64,000 nt of DNA. Source: Clostridium transplantifaecale. GTDB taxonomy: Bacteria; Bacillota; Clostridia; Lachnospirales; Lachnospiraceae. Each line of letters opens with the position of its first letter. Position 1 is the stretch's first letter. Positions 9,177 through 16,829 of this stretch are shown piece after piece. The DNA lies in NCBI RefSeq assembly GCF_900626075.1, contig NZ_UYZY01000005.1, positions 1-64,000 of the forward strand, read 5' to 3'. The notes under the pieces are model-generated. The model saw only the letters and a list, made by a program, of their open reading frames with translations. It made no database searches and was not told where the DNA came from. The translations under genes and the position numbers were made by a program.

Positions 9177-10901
9177 ATGGAAGAAAATGAAAAACTGAAA
9201 CGAAAAATATACCGCCGTCTTCTGATTGGCTTTTTTGTCTGCATGTTCATTTTTACTATTATTTCCAGAGTGATCGATGTTTATGAGACACCAAAAGTCA
9301 GGACAGCTTATGCAAGCCAGGGAACTGTTATGAAGACGGTGGAAGGGAACGGAAGTGTGGAGGCTGGAGATACAAAAGAGATTTCTTTGATTCAGGGTCT
9401 GAAAGCGGGAAAAATAGAGGCAATAGCCGGGACGGCGGTGAAGGAGGGGGATGCACTGTTCTCCTATTCAATGGATTCACTGGAGGCGCGGATGAAGGAG
9501 ATCTCAAAAGAGATTAAAAAGACGGAGTTAGAGATGGAAGGAGAGCGGATCGGGGCGGAAAGTTTTACCGGAGTTACCAGGGTGGAGGCTGCGTCCCAGG
9601 AGCTTGCAATGGCGGAGAAGGCGCTGGAACGTCAAAATGGCAAGAAGGTACAGGCGGAAACCGAATATACCGCAAATCTCGAAAAAATCCGGGAGTATTA
9701 TGAGATACGTCTGGAACTTTCGGACGATGAACTGCGGGATCAGAGCCGCAGCGATTACGACCAGAGCCAGACGGATTATGAGTCGGCAAAGCTGGAGCGC
9801 GATGCGCAGCTTCGTGAGATTAAAAGAAAGATAAAGGATACGGAGAAAAAGATTGAGAAGCTGGAGAAAAAGGAAGAACCGGACGAAGATGAATTAGAGG
9901 ATTTGAGGGAAGATCTGGAACGCTACGAGGAGGATCTGGATACGGCGGAGGAAAGCTGGGATCTGAAAGTTGACCGGGCCAGGGAGGAAATGAGTGATAA
10001 AGGAGATATTTACGATCGGGCGGGACGCCAGGCGGACAGTGCAAAGCTGGCTTTAAAGGAAAACTATGAGTCTGCGGTTACCCAGGAGGAAAAGGCGCTG
10101 GAAGCGGCGGAAGACGCCAGGATCCAGGCGGAATGGGCGGCTGAAACGGCGCGCCAGGCGCTGCAGAACGCGGCGAGGGAAGACCAGGCCACGGCGCTCA
10201 CAAGGGATCAGACAAAACGGTTATCGGAGCTTCGAAATGAGGCGAAGCAGCTGGAACTGGAAGAACTGAGAGAAGAAAAAGAAAAAATCGGCAGACTGAT
10301 GGAAAATCAGGGAATGGTTTATGCCCCCTGTGACGGAACGGTCAGCGCCGTGGAGATAGAGGCGGGAAAAGAGGTGGCGGGAACGGAGCGTCTGACCCTC
10401 TCTGTAGGAGAACTGAGACTGCACGGAACCTTTGACCGTGAGGATGATAACAGCCTGAAGACGGGAGATGAGCTGCTGGTGAGGATGGAAGGAAGCGAAG
10501 ACCGTGTGAAGGCGGTCGTCGGGCAGGTGGATCTTGTCAGCAGCCAGGACACGGGTGAATTTACGGCCAGTCTTCCCGCAGGTAAAGCGGTTTTGGGAGA
10601 AAAGGCATATTTTGAATGCCAGAAGGGCGGAGATGTCTACCGGCAGCTTATCCCGGTAAAAGCCCTGAGAAAGGATGTCACCGGCTATTACTGCCTTGTG
10701 ATGCGTAAGCAGAAGACGATCCTCGGCGAGGAATATAAGGCGGCCAGAGTGGAACTGGATCTCCTTATCAGCGGTGATACGATGGCGGCCGTGGAGGGGG
10801 CGCTCAGCCCGGAGGAACCGGTGATAACGGAAAGCGATCGGGTGATTGGAACCGGCGACCGGGTTCGCCTGATGGCGGAACTTGCAGATGTGGACGGATA
10901 A
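9177..10901 (+). CDS. HlyD/RND-type membrane-fusion adaptor protein
   Basis: A 574-residue protein beginning at the ATG at 9177, preceded by AAGGAGGCAGT; an upstream in-frame start overlapping the permease is less likely. One membrane segment lies at about residues 13-32. Then come a split lipoyl/barrel half (VKTVEGNGSVEAGDTKEIS-like), a very long charged coiled coil (~90-370, rich in EKKIEKLEKKEE-type heptads), and the returning barrel half near residue 385 (GMVYAPCDGTVSAVEIEAGKEV). This is the layout of MacA/HlyD adaptors, but the coiled coil is long and no MacB-type ATPase or permease follows. It is last but one of the ABC operon. An envelope role together with the next gene is likely; the partner pump is not visible. 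Confidence 0.82.
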   Translation: MEENEKLKRKIYRRLLIGFFVCMFIFTIISRVIDVYETPKVRTAYASQGTVMKTVEGNGSVEAGDTKEISLIQGLKAGKIEAIAGTAVKEGDALFSYSMDSLEARMKEISKEIKKTELEMEGERIGAESFTGVTRVEAASQELAMAEKALERQNGKKVQAETEYTANLEKIREYYEIRLELSDDELRDQSRSDYDQSQTDYESAKLERDAQLREIKRKIKDTEKKIEKLEKKEEPDEDELEDLREDLERYEEDLDTAEESWDLKVDRAREEMSDKGDIYDRAGRQADSAKLALKENYESAVTQEEKALEAAEDARIQAEWAAETARQALQNAAREDQATALTRDQTKRLSELRNEAKQLELEELREEKEKIGRLMENQGMVYAPCDGTVSAVEIEAGKEVAGTERLTLSVGELRLHGTFDREDDNSLKTGDELLVRMEGSEDRVKAVVGQVDLVSSQDTGEFTASLPAGKAVLGEKAYFECQKGGDVYRQLIPVKALRKDVTGYYCLVMRKQKTILGEEYKAARVELDLLISGDTMAAVEGALSPEEPVITESDRVIGTGDRVRLMAELADVDG

Positions 10902-10974
10902 AAGAGAATCGGGCTGAAAAGAATTGGGATAAGAAACTAAGCAGTAAGAAAAGCAAAAGAATGGAGGGGAAGCA

Positions 10975-11562
10975 GTGAAAATGAAATATGGTAAAAGAGT
11001 ATTGATATTGGCGCTTCTTCTCCTGACTGGGACAGGGTCATTTGCAGCGGCGGCTGGAATCAGGGGAAGCAGCGTCATGATTCGGGAAGAACGGGATTTA
11101 CAACTTCGCAATGTCACGATGGAAGAGATAGAGGACATAAAAGAACGGGAAAAGGGCGGGATGACAGGGCTTGTCAATATAGCGGGCTGGCGTCATGGAG
11201 AGGCCGGAAACATAAAGGAACCCGTTTCAGGCAAGAAAGAAGGGGTGGGTACAATCTATGTAAACGGCCCCGTATCCCTGGCATTTCCCGGAAAAGTCCT
11301 GAGCGGTTCATTTGATGCAGTGATGGACAAAAAAGACTGCATACTTACCAGGGAGGTTTCCTGGTCTCTGTTTGGTTCCATAAATACGGCGGGCTGCCGG
11401 GTTGCTTTCGGAGATAAAATGTATACCATTGCTGCAGTGATAGACAGGGAGGAAAAGGCTGTTTTTTTTACGGCGGATGAGGGTCCGGTGGAAAAAGCCG
11501 CATTTTCTTTCCAGGGAAGAGGGCGTCTGAAGGCCAGGATGGAGGCCCTTGGCTTTGAATAG
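10975..11562 (+). CDS. Small exported protein resembling an isolated MacB-type periplasmic domain
   Basis: A 195-residue protein with an N-terminal signal peptide or anchor (VLILALLLLTGTGSFAAAAG). The GTG start at 10975 is five bases after GGAGGGGA; an ATG at 10981 is the alternative. The core (VNGPVSLAFPGKVLSGSF, DCILTREVSWSLFGSINTAGCRVAFGDKMYTI) looks like the extracellular domain found between membrane segments of MacB-like ABC permeases in Firmicutes, here without the membrane helices that should follow. It may be a truncated permease or a genuine soluble partner of the preceding adaptor. It ends the operon. Confidence 0.5.
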   Translation: MKMKYGKRVLILALLLLTGTGSFAAAAGIRGSSVMIREERDLQLRNVTMEEIEDIKEREKGGMTGLVNIAGWRHGEAGNIKEPVSGKKEGVGTIYVNGPVSLAFPGKVLSGSFDAVMDKKDCILTREVSWSLFGSINTAGCRVAFGDKMYTIAAVIDREEKAVFFTADEGPVEKAAFSFQGRGRLKARMEALGFE

Positions 11563-11645
11563 CATCCCGGTTTTATTCAAAATGTTCGAAAAAAGTTTTG
11601 AAACTGAAAGATCTTTGTGCACACTTTTCAGATAGAGTGTGATAT

Positions 11646-11754
11646 TATAATACTCGTAACCCCCCCCAATACATTATATAGTTTTTGCTACACCCCATAA
11701 GAACGAAATACCTTCTCCTTAAAGTGACCAGCTCCCCGGCTGGTCACTTTTTTT
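11646..11754 (+). ncRNA. Candidate ~95-nt C-rich small RNA
   Basis: A TATAAT box at 11646-11651 is followed by a run of seven C residues (11660-11666), a CACCCC segment, CTTCTCCTT and an intrinsic terminator whose loop is itself TCCCCG. No reading frame fits. Unpaired C-rich and UCUCC-like segments plus a strong terminator are features of Firmicute regulatory RNAs that pair with Shine-Dalgarno sequences. A good -35 box is not visible, so the promoter is only half supported. The rest of the 11563-11920 gap shows nothing else. Confidence 0.4.
11721..11754 (+). terminator. Intrinsic terminator
   Basis: A perfect 12-bp stem AAAGTGACCAGC (11721-11732) pairs with GCTGGTCACTTT (11739-11750) around loop TCCCCG and is followed by a T run. 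It ends either the candidate small RNA or the operon upstream. Confidence 0.85.
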
Positions 11755-11920
11755 CTCTTGATGATGTAATTATCTAAATATGGAATAATGGTTTATTTTA
11801 GGGCGTTAAATCATTTTATTTCAGAAAAATAACGGCGAATTCTAGAAATGGTAAAAAATTCCATACCCGTTTTTCGAATTTATATATATAGTGTAATTAT
11901 AAAAAGACGGAGGACTGAGA

Positions 11921-12790
11921 ATGGACAAGATAATCAAACTGGAAAATATTAAACGATATGAGAGAAAACTGTATGAAGAAGAAAAATCAAAACTGACAAT
12001 TGAAAAATATATCCGTGACATCATGCATTTTTACAGATTTCTTCCTCAGGGCAAACGGGTAAATAAAGAGCAGTCCATTGCCTACAAGCAATATCTGAAG
12101 GAGCATTACAGAGTGAGCAGTGCGAATTCCATGTTGGTGGCCCTGAACCGCTTTTTTGAATATATGGGATGGAATGACTTTAAAGTTCAGCAGTTTAAGA
12201 TACAGAAGACATTTTTTTGCAGAAATGATTCCTTTATGAGCAAAAAGGAATATGAGAGACTGATTGAGAGTGCACAGAGAAAAGGTGATCTTCAGCTGAA
12301 TCTGATTATGCAGACAATTTGCAGCACCGGTATCAGAATCAGTGAGCTTTCGGCAATCGATGTAAAGGCGGTGGCGGCCGGATATGCTTATGTCGATAAC
12401 AAGGGAAAATCCAGGGTTATTTTTCTGCCGAAAGCATTGGTGCGGGTTTTAAAAACGTATCTGAGCAAAACAGGAATCACATCGGGGCCGGTGTTCATAT
12501 CCAGTAAGGGAAACGCAGTTGATCGCAGTGTTGTCTGGCGTAGAATGAAGAGACTCTGCCAGGATACGGGAATAGATGCAAAAAAGGTATTCCCGCATAA
12601 CCTGCGTCACCTGTTCGCACTTACTTTTTACCGGCTAAAAAAGGATCTTCTCCGCCTTGCCGAGGTGCTGGGGCATGCCAGTATCGAGACGACACGAATT
12701 TACACGGCAACTACCGGTGAGGAGCATAAAAGAATTATATCACAGCTTGGACTTGTTCGGGGATGGGGAGGCGCCTGCAGCGCCACATAA
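11921..12790 (+). CDS. Tyrosine recombinase (XerC/D-like), probable invertase of the adjacent switch
   Basis: A 289-residue site-specific recombinase. The N-terminal core-binding domain spans ~10-95 and the catalytic domain ~100-280. The catalytic set is complete: Arg in TGIRISEL, Lys in NKGKSR, HNLRH (His-x-x-Arg), His in GHASIETT and the nucleophile Tyr in TRIYT. At 289 residues it matches short stand-alone recombinases of the RecV/FimB type rather than ~380-residue phage integrases with an N-terminal arm-binding domain. The ribosome site GGAGG lies seven bases before the ATG. Its stop codon lies inside the left inverted repeat (12784-12806) of a 321-bp potentially invertible segment, so the enzyme very probably acts there. 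Confidence 0.93.
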   Translation: MDKIIKLENIKRYERKLYEEEKSKLTIEKYIRDIMHFYRFLPQGKRVNKEQSIAYKQYLKEHYRVSSANSMLVALNRFFEYMGWNDFKVQQFKIQKTFFCRNDSFMSKKEYERLIESAQRKGDLQLNLIMQTICSTGIRISELSAIDVKAVAAGYAYVDNKGKSRVIFLPKALVRVLKTYLSKTGITSGPVFISSKGNAVDRSVVWRRMKRLCQDTGIDAKKVFPHNLRHLFALTFYRLKKDLLRLAEVLGHASIETTRIYTATTGEEHKRIISQLGLVRGWGGACSAT

Positions 12791-12806
12791 TTCAGATTAT
12801 GTGACT
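12784..12806 (+). repeat. Left inverted repeat of invertible segment (recombination site)
   Basis: The site reads CACATAAT-TCAG-ATTATGTG plus ACT. It is a pair of 8-bp arms around an asymmetric 4-bp core, the usual architecture of a tyrosine-recombinase crossover site. Its exact 23-bp reverse complement occurs at 13082-13104. It overlaps the last codons and stop of the recombinase gene, so inversion leaves the coding sequence intact. Confidence 0.92.
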
Positions 12807-13081
12807 ATTTAGAAAATGCATTGTTACATATAAGGAATACATGTTTATTGTAAAACATTAACGGACTTTTTTCAACGCCGGCCGGCCACTGTTCCCTGTT
12901 TTTTTGCGTAAAATTGAATATTCTTCGCTGTCCATTCCAATAGTAAACGCGTCAAACGAAAAAAAGCATGACAAAATAAATTGGCATGCTGCTTTCGGTG
13001 CAAATCCATAATCTTCTTATAACTCCCCAGATATGTCATGATTAGAAACAAACAGGTTAAATAATATAAAATTAGTTTTAC
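12807..13081. other. Invertible DNA segment (phase-variation switch)
   Basis: A 275-bp AT-rich non-coding spacer enclosed by the 23-bp inverted repeats, directly between the recombinase and a small gene starting at 13197. It holds a near-consensus promoter on the minus strand (12847-12875), presently pointing away from the small gene. Recombination between the repeats would turn that promoter toward the gene, with an untranslated leader of about 150 bases. On the plus strand I find no promoter of similar quality, so this orientation looks OFF for the gene. Confidence 0.85.
12847..12875 (-). promoter_or_regulatory. Promoter inside the invertible segment, facing left
   Basis: On the minus strand a TTGAAA box (12875-12870) and a TACAAT box (12852-12847) are separated by exactly 17 bp; each matches the sigma-A consensus at five of six positions. 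As drawn it reads leftward into the 3' end of the recombinase. After inversion the boxes would occupy about 13013-13041 on the plus strand and read into the gene at 13197. Confidence 0.72.
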
Positions 13082-13104
13082 AGTCACATAATCTGAATTA
13101 TGTG
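13082..13104 (-). repeat. Right inverted repeat of invertible segment
   Basis: An exact 23-bp reverse complement of 12784-12806: the same two 8-bp arms, with the 4-bp core now CTGA instead of TCAG. The asymmetric core in opposite orientation predicts inversion rather than deletion. It lies 92 bp before the probable start of the small gene at 13197. Confidence 0.92.
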
Positions 13105-13196
13105 ACCGGAATACATAATACCGTTTAGAAGTAAGGCCTCCTGGAAAACATGAGAAAGAGGCATTGAAAAGAAAGAGGGAAGGAGGGACGGAACTG

Positions 13197-13682
13197 TTGA
13201 ATACAGAAAAAAAGAGTATCTCATCAATGGCGGCATGTTCTGTCGTATATGTGGAGAAATACGATAATGGAATTCTGTCGGGAAGAATTGTCAATTACTG
13301 TTTAGAGGAACCTGTCTTATTTCATGGAATGGGGGATTTTGCGATAATGATGGACCGAATCTATGATTTTCTGGGGCTTGAGCGGCCTGATTCTTTGCCC
13401 GTCTCATTTTTGGGGCAGGAAAAGAGCTGGAATGATGGGTTTGTGCTGCGTGACAAGCCCGATGACGGTTGTCAGGATACGTGGATAGGCAGAGAGAGCT
13501 ACATAGCCCTTTTTGTAATCCATACGCGGTACCGCTACCATTCAAGCTGGCAGGGCAGTATTGCATGGCCTGAGAAGAGCATGGAAAAACCGTACAACAG
13601 TGTGCTTGACTGCATCCGGCTGATGACGGAGGCGGTTGAATACGAGACAGAACAAAAACAGAAAAAGGGAGAGCCCGTTTAA
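13197..13682 (+). CDS. Small protein of WQG-motif family, behind the invertible promoter
   Basis: A 161-residue protein of unknown function with no signal peptide or membrane segment. I start at the TTG at 13197, which follows GGAAGGAGGG by 11 bases; a TTG at 13164 has no ribosome site and an ATG at 13227 is another option. It is related to the protein at 49281: both share a similar N-terminal stretch (VEKYDNGILSGRIVNYC versus VDSFAQGDYSGSIWNLY) and a C-terminal motif, RYRYHSSWQGSIAW versus KYRQNATWQGEVIW. The relative at 49281 is the first gene of a surface-matrix operon. Expression probably depends on the orientation of the switch upstream. A strong hairpin follows. Confidence 0.7.
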   Translation: MNTEKKSISSMAACSVVYVEKYDNGILSGRIVNYCLEEPVLFHGMGDFAIMMDRIYDFLGLERPDSLPVSFLGQEKSWNDGFVLRDKPDDGCQDTWIGRESYIALFVIHTRYRYHSSWQGSIAWPEKSMEKPYNSVLDCIRLMTEAVEYETEQKQKKGEPV

Positions 13683-13693
13683 CCGGACGTTAT

Positions 13694-13752
13694 CAGAGTG
13701 CCGGCTTGGCCGGCACTCTGTGGATTTCATGGGGCGTGCAGGCGCTCCATGA
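13694..13752 (+). terminator. Tandem hairpins between convergent genes
   Basis: A 12-bp perfect stem CAGAGTGCCGGC/GCCGGCACTCTG with a 3-base loop (13694-13720) is followed by a second stem TTCATGGGGCG/GCGCTCCATGAA (about 13727-13752) and TTTTAT. Together they probably stop transcription from the switch-controlled gene before it enters the opposing gene. Confidence 0.65.
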
Positions 13753-13755
13753 ATT

Positions 13756-15000
13756 TTATCTGCAATTACATTCGACCGCCTGGTTTGGACAGGTCATGTA
13801 ACAGCGGCCGCATTCGAGGCAGCCGTAATGGTTAATCCGGTATTTTCCACGGCCGTCGGGCTCAATGACATGTTTCATGCATGCCTCCGCACAGGTTCCG
13901 CAGCCGATGCAGCTGCCGCCTATTTCATAGGCCCAGGGACGCACGGCCTGCTCTCCAAATGAAAAGCGCACCCGTGTCACCTCATCATCCTCGGGAAGGT
14001 GGAAAATCTCTCCTTCGCCCTTGTCGAGAAGAAAGATACGGAACATATCCAAATCTTTGGCATACAGCGCCTTCGTACCTGGATTTAACTGCCAGTACCG
14101 TTCGTAGATTTCAGGAGCCTCTGACGGTTCTAAAAGTCTCACATGGGCATTGATACGGACGGAGAGAGCCAGATCTTTAACAGTCATTTCCGTTACACAT
14201 CCCGATAGATACGGAGAACGCATGAGTTCATAAAAAACGGGTTTTCCCTTAGCCACGCCGATATACATATTTTCATCCTCATCCAGAAAATGCAGCTCCA
14301 GGCCCCTTGTGGCCGGAGTGATACCGTCGCAGGCAACTGTGCCGAATATCATATAACCGCCGCGCCTGATAAAGGCACAGGCGGCTTTTTTCTTTTCCTC
14401 GTTGGGACTTGATTCGCTCAGTCCGAATACGGGGGGCGGATCAAAGGATGTGCAGGAGGAATCGGGCGCTGTGTTGGTTCCTTCTACGGTGGGGGCATCC
14501 GCTACAGGCACGTACTGCCCGTTTATAAAGTCCACGATCTTGCCGTTTTCCAGCCTGGTATATTTGTCGGTCAGGAGGACGGTGAGGAAACAGTGGGGCA
14601 TGTCGATCCGGTTATAGACGATAGGTCCGTGTTTTAAGCCGGCCGGACAGTAGATACAGGTGTTGTCCGTCACCGTGTAAGGTTCTCCGTCCATATAAAT
14701 AATTGCCTCACCCCATTTGGCGTTGGTGTCATCACCTTTTTGAGTATAGGCAGGCATAAAGAAAATCAGTTCGTCCACATCATGCACATGTTCCCCTACA
14801 AATGGATTCTTTTCAGGGATTTCGTAAAACCATGAAAGCCCCATATGAGCTTTGCATGCTTCAAACAGTTCGTTGGAAGAATAAGTCTGCCCGCGGGTGC
14901 GGCCGGTGTTCGGGTCACCCTCTTCATCATACAGATCATCCAGCAGAGGAGGTCTGTAGGAAGGGGAGATGAAAAGATGTTCCCATTTCTTTTTTTTCAT
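13756..15000 (-). CDS. Three-domain fusion: cupin, PPOX-like flavin domain, 2[4Fe-4S] ferredoxin
   Basis: A 414-residue protein starting 13 bases after AAAGGAG. Residues ~60-150 are cupin-like, with metal-ligand pattern EHVHDVDELIFF and PAGLKHGP. Residues ~205-340 resemble a pyridoxamine-phosphate-oxidase-type FMN domain (AFIRRGGYMIFGTVACDG, RGLELHFLDEDENMYIGV, YLSGCVTEM). Residues ~370-414 carry two [4Fe-4S] motifs, CIGCGTCAEAC and CLECGRCYMTC. The order implies a soluble redox enzyme moving electrons between FeS clusters and flavin, with the cupin binding substrate or metal. No signal peptide is present. It is divergent from an amino-acid permease, and both facing promoters carry the same palindrome, so they are probably co-regulated in uptake and breakdown of one compound. 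Confidence 0.78.
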   Translation of the reverse strand: MKKKKWEHLFISPSYRPPLLDDLYDEEGDPNTGRTRGQTYSSNELFEACKAHMGLSWFYEIPEKNPFVGEHVHDVDELIFFMPAYTQKGDDTNAKWGEAIIYMDGEPYTVTDNTCIYCPAGLKHGPIVYNRIDMPHCFLTVLLTDKYTRLENGKIVDFINGQYVPVADAPTVEGTNTAPDSSCTSFDPPPVFGLSESSPNEEKKKAACAFIRRGGYMIFGTVACDGITPATRGLELHFLDEDENMYIGVAKGKPVFYELMRSPYLSGCVTEMTVKDLALSVRINAHVRLLEPSEAPEIYERYWQLNPGTKALYAKDLDMFRIFLLDKGEGEIFHLPEDDEVTRVRFSFGEQAVRPWAYEIGGSCIGCGTCAEACMKHVIEPDGRGKYRINHYGCLECGRCYMTCPNQAVECNCR

Positions 15001-15071
15001 AACGGTAATCTCCTTTAAGTTTTTATTATAATGCTGTTTCTACTGTGCTTAGTCTCCTCAATACTGTTTTT

Positions 15072-15100
15072 AGAATACTATACATGTAAAGTTAAATCAA
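15072..15100 (-). promoter_or_regulatory. Promoter of the fusion gene with operator half-copy in spacer
   Basis: On the minus strand TTGATT (15100-15095) and TATTCT (15077-15072) are 17 bp apart. The spacer contains TTTACATGTATAG, a near copy of the palindrome found in the divergent promoter at 15185-15213. A regulator bound here would block RNA polymerase at both promoters. Confidence 0.68.
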
Positions 15101-15184
15101 TGGGGAATATTAAAATAATGGGAAATCGTCAATATTAACAAATAATGCTTAGGTTTTTCAGTGATAAAGTCAATAGAAACAGTA

Positions 15185-15213
15185 TTGACTTCGCTATACA
15201 TGTATAGTATAGT
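15185..15213 (+). promoter_or_regulatory. Promoter of the APC permease with perfect operator palindrome in spacer
   Basis: TTGACT (15185-15190) and TATAGT (15208-15213) are 17 bp apart, and the spacer holds the perfect 14-bp palindrome CTATACATGTATAG (15194-15207). The TetR-type regulator two genes downstream is the likeliest ligand (inference). The remaining leader up to 15371 shows no riboswitch-like structure that I can recognise. Confidence 0.72.
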
Positions 15214-15371
15214 GAGACCAGGGAATGAAATGCGTAAACATTTCAAAACATTTCAGAAAACCTGAAACAGCAGATTACTGTGCGGCAGTGATGCAAGAAG
15301 AGCACGGTATGTAAGAATTTACTGCTCTAAAAACAGCAATTAGCAAAAGAAGATTAGGAGGAGGTAGTAGT

Positions 15372-16712
15372 ATGTCAGGTAAAGCGTCACACAGTGAGAA
15401 AATTCTAAGCAGGGCGGACTTAGTTATGCTGGCCGTGGGTAATGTAATCGGCGGAGGAATTATGGCAGTCACGGGAATTGCGATCGGCATGACCGGGCGG
15501 TCGGCGGTATGGGCATTTCTGTTTGCCTGTGTGCTTGTTCTGTTTGAAGCGATACCGCAGTTCTTTGCAGGCGGAACAATCCGTATGAACGGCGGTTTTT
15601 ACACGCAGGCGGCAATGTTTGGCGGCAAGTATTTTGCAGGACTTTATGCCGTGATATTTATCAGCTTTTTTTTCGGCGCGTCGATGTATGCATTGTCCTT
15701 CGCGGATTATGTGCTGGACTTTTTCCCGAATGTCAACGGAAGGCTGATTGCATTTGCCTGTCTGTCCGTTTTTTATCTGATCAACCTGTTTGGCGTGAAA
15801 ATCGCCGCCAAGGTCCAGTATGTGCTTGTAGTGGTTCTGATTATAGCGCTGAGTACTTTTATCGGATTCGGTGTGTCTGAAATCAAACCGGGATTCTTCG
15901 GCGGAGATGATTTCTTTTTCGGCGGATTTAACGGATTCATGTCCGCGACGGCTCTTCTGAGTATGGCTCCCAGCGGCGCGGTATTTATCATTAACTTTGG
16001 AAAACAGTGTAAGAAACCGACAAAAGATATCCCGTTTGCGATTATTGTCGGAACGCTCGTCGTGAGCCTTCTTTACACAGGTATGGCATTTGTCGCCGCC
16101 GGTGTCCTTCCAGTAGAGGAAGTGGCCGGCAAGTCCCTGGGCCTTGTGGCGGCGGAGATTTTCCCGAGACCTGTATATATCTTCTTCATGGTCGGCGGCG
16201 CCATGGTTGCGCTGATAACCTCGCTGAATGCGCTGTTTGGATGGATTACCCCTCCTCTGGCCCAGGCATGTGAGGACGGATGGTTTCCGAGATTTCTGGC
16301 AGCAGAGAATAAAAGGTTTGGAACAAATCACTGGATTATGACGATCATTTACCTGTTGACCGCATCCATTATTATCTTTGGCTGGGATATGTCAACCATC
16401 GCGAATGTCGGCAACTTCCTGGCAAGTGCGGCCACGGTTGTTATTTCACTCTGTCTGCTGACGCTTCCGAAGAAGATTCCGGATCTTTGGGAGAAATCGC
16501 CGTTCCACGTGTCACCGGGAGTTTACAAGGCGGGATGCATCGTCAGCGCCCTGGTGGATATCATGTTCTGTTATTTCCTGGCGATTGAGCTGACAAAAGC
16601 GGATATTATCGGTCTGTTCATTTACCTGGGCGTGGCTCTGGTGTATCCGTATCTGATGCTGAAATACAGCAAATCGGGCGTGGAGATTGAGGTCAGCTAT
16701 GAGGAGGCCTGA
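15372..16712 (+). CDS. APC-superfamily amino-acid/amine permease
   Basis: A 446-residue integral membrane protein with about twelve hydrophobic segments. The first helix has NVIGGGIMAVTGIAIG, matching the glycine-rich substrate motif of APC transporters. Later features include NGGFYTQAAMFGG in helix 3 and LNALFGWITPPLAQACEDGWFP near helix 8, both typical of the family. The ribosome site GGAGGAGG precedes the ATG. It probably imports the substrate handled by the divergent cupin/flavin/ferredoxin protein. Substrate is not predictable. Confidence 0.88.
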   Translation: MSGKASHSEKILSRADLVMLAVGNVIGGGIMAVTGIAIGMTGRSAVWAFLFACVLVLFEAIPQFFAGGTIRMNGGFYTQAAMFGGKYFAGLYAVIFISFFFGASMYALSFADYVLDFFPNVNGRLIAFACLSVFYLINLFGVKIAAKVQYVLVVVLIIALSTFIGFGVSEIKPGFFGGDDFFFGGFNGFMSATALLSMAPSGAVFIINFGKQCKKPTKDIPFAIIVGTLVVSLLYTGMAFVAAGVLPVEEVAGKSLGLVAAEIFPRPVYIFFMVGGAMVALITSLNALFGWITPPLAQACEDGWFPRFLAAENKRFGTNHWIMTIIYLLTASIIIFGWDMSTIANVGNFLASAATVVISLCLLTLPKKIPDLWEKSPFHVSPGVYKAGCIVSALVDIMFCYFLAIELTKADIIGLFIYLGVALVYPYLMLKYSKSGVEIEVSYEEA

Positions 16713-16789
16713 GTTTACCGGGTGCGGAGCGGGCGGCAGCGGCCTGGGGTAAAAGCTGCTTTAGCGGTTTATAACTGATTACATAGTAT

Positions 16790-16821
16790 GCCGGGCGGAG
16801 AATGGTTCCGCCCGGCTTTTT
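16790..16821 (+). terminator. Intrinsic terminator after the permease
   Basis: A perfect 9-bp stem GCCGGGCGG/CCGCCCGGC (16790-16798 with 16808-16816) is followed by five T residues. It separates the permease from the regulator gene, which has its own promoter just downstream. Confidence 0.88.
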
Positions 16822-16829
16822 ATCCCCAT

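Noticed and set aside
12990..13104. Possible rightward promoter in the present orientation (TATAAA or TTTACA near 13065-13082)
   Set aside because: No -35/-10 pair reaches the quality of the leftward TTGAAA-17-TACAAT; the A/T richness alone explains the partial matches.
12872..13294. 140-codon minus-strand reading frame crossing the right inverted repeat
   Set aside because: It runs across the recombination site and the start of the real gene at 13197, has no ribosome site and no family resemblance. It would also be broken by inversion.
15420..16331. 303-codon minus-strand frame opposite the APC permease
   Set aside because: The plus strand encodes a clear multi-helix permease; the antisense product is charge-rich with no motif or ribosome site.
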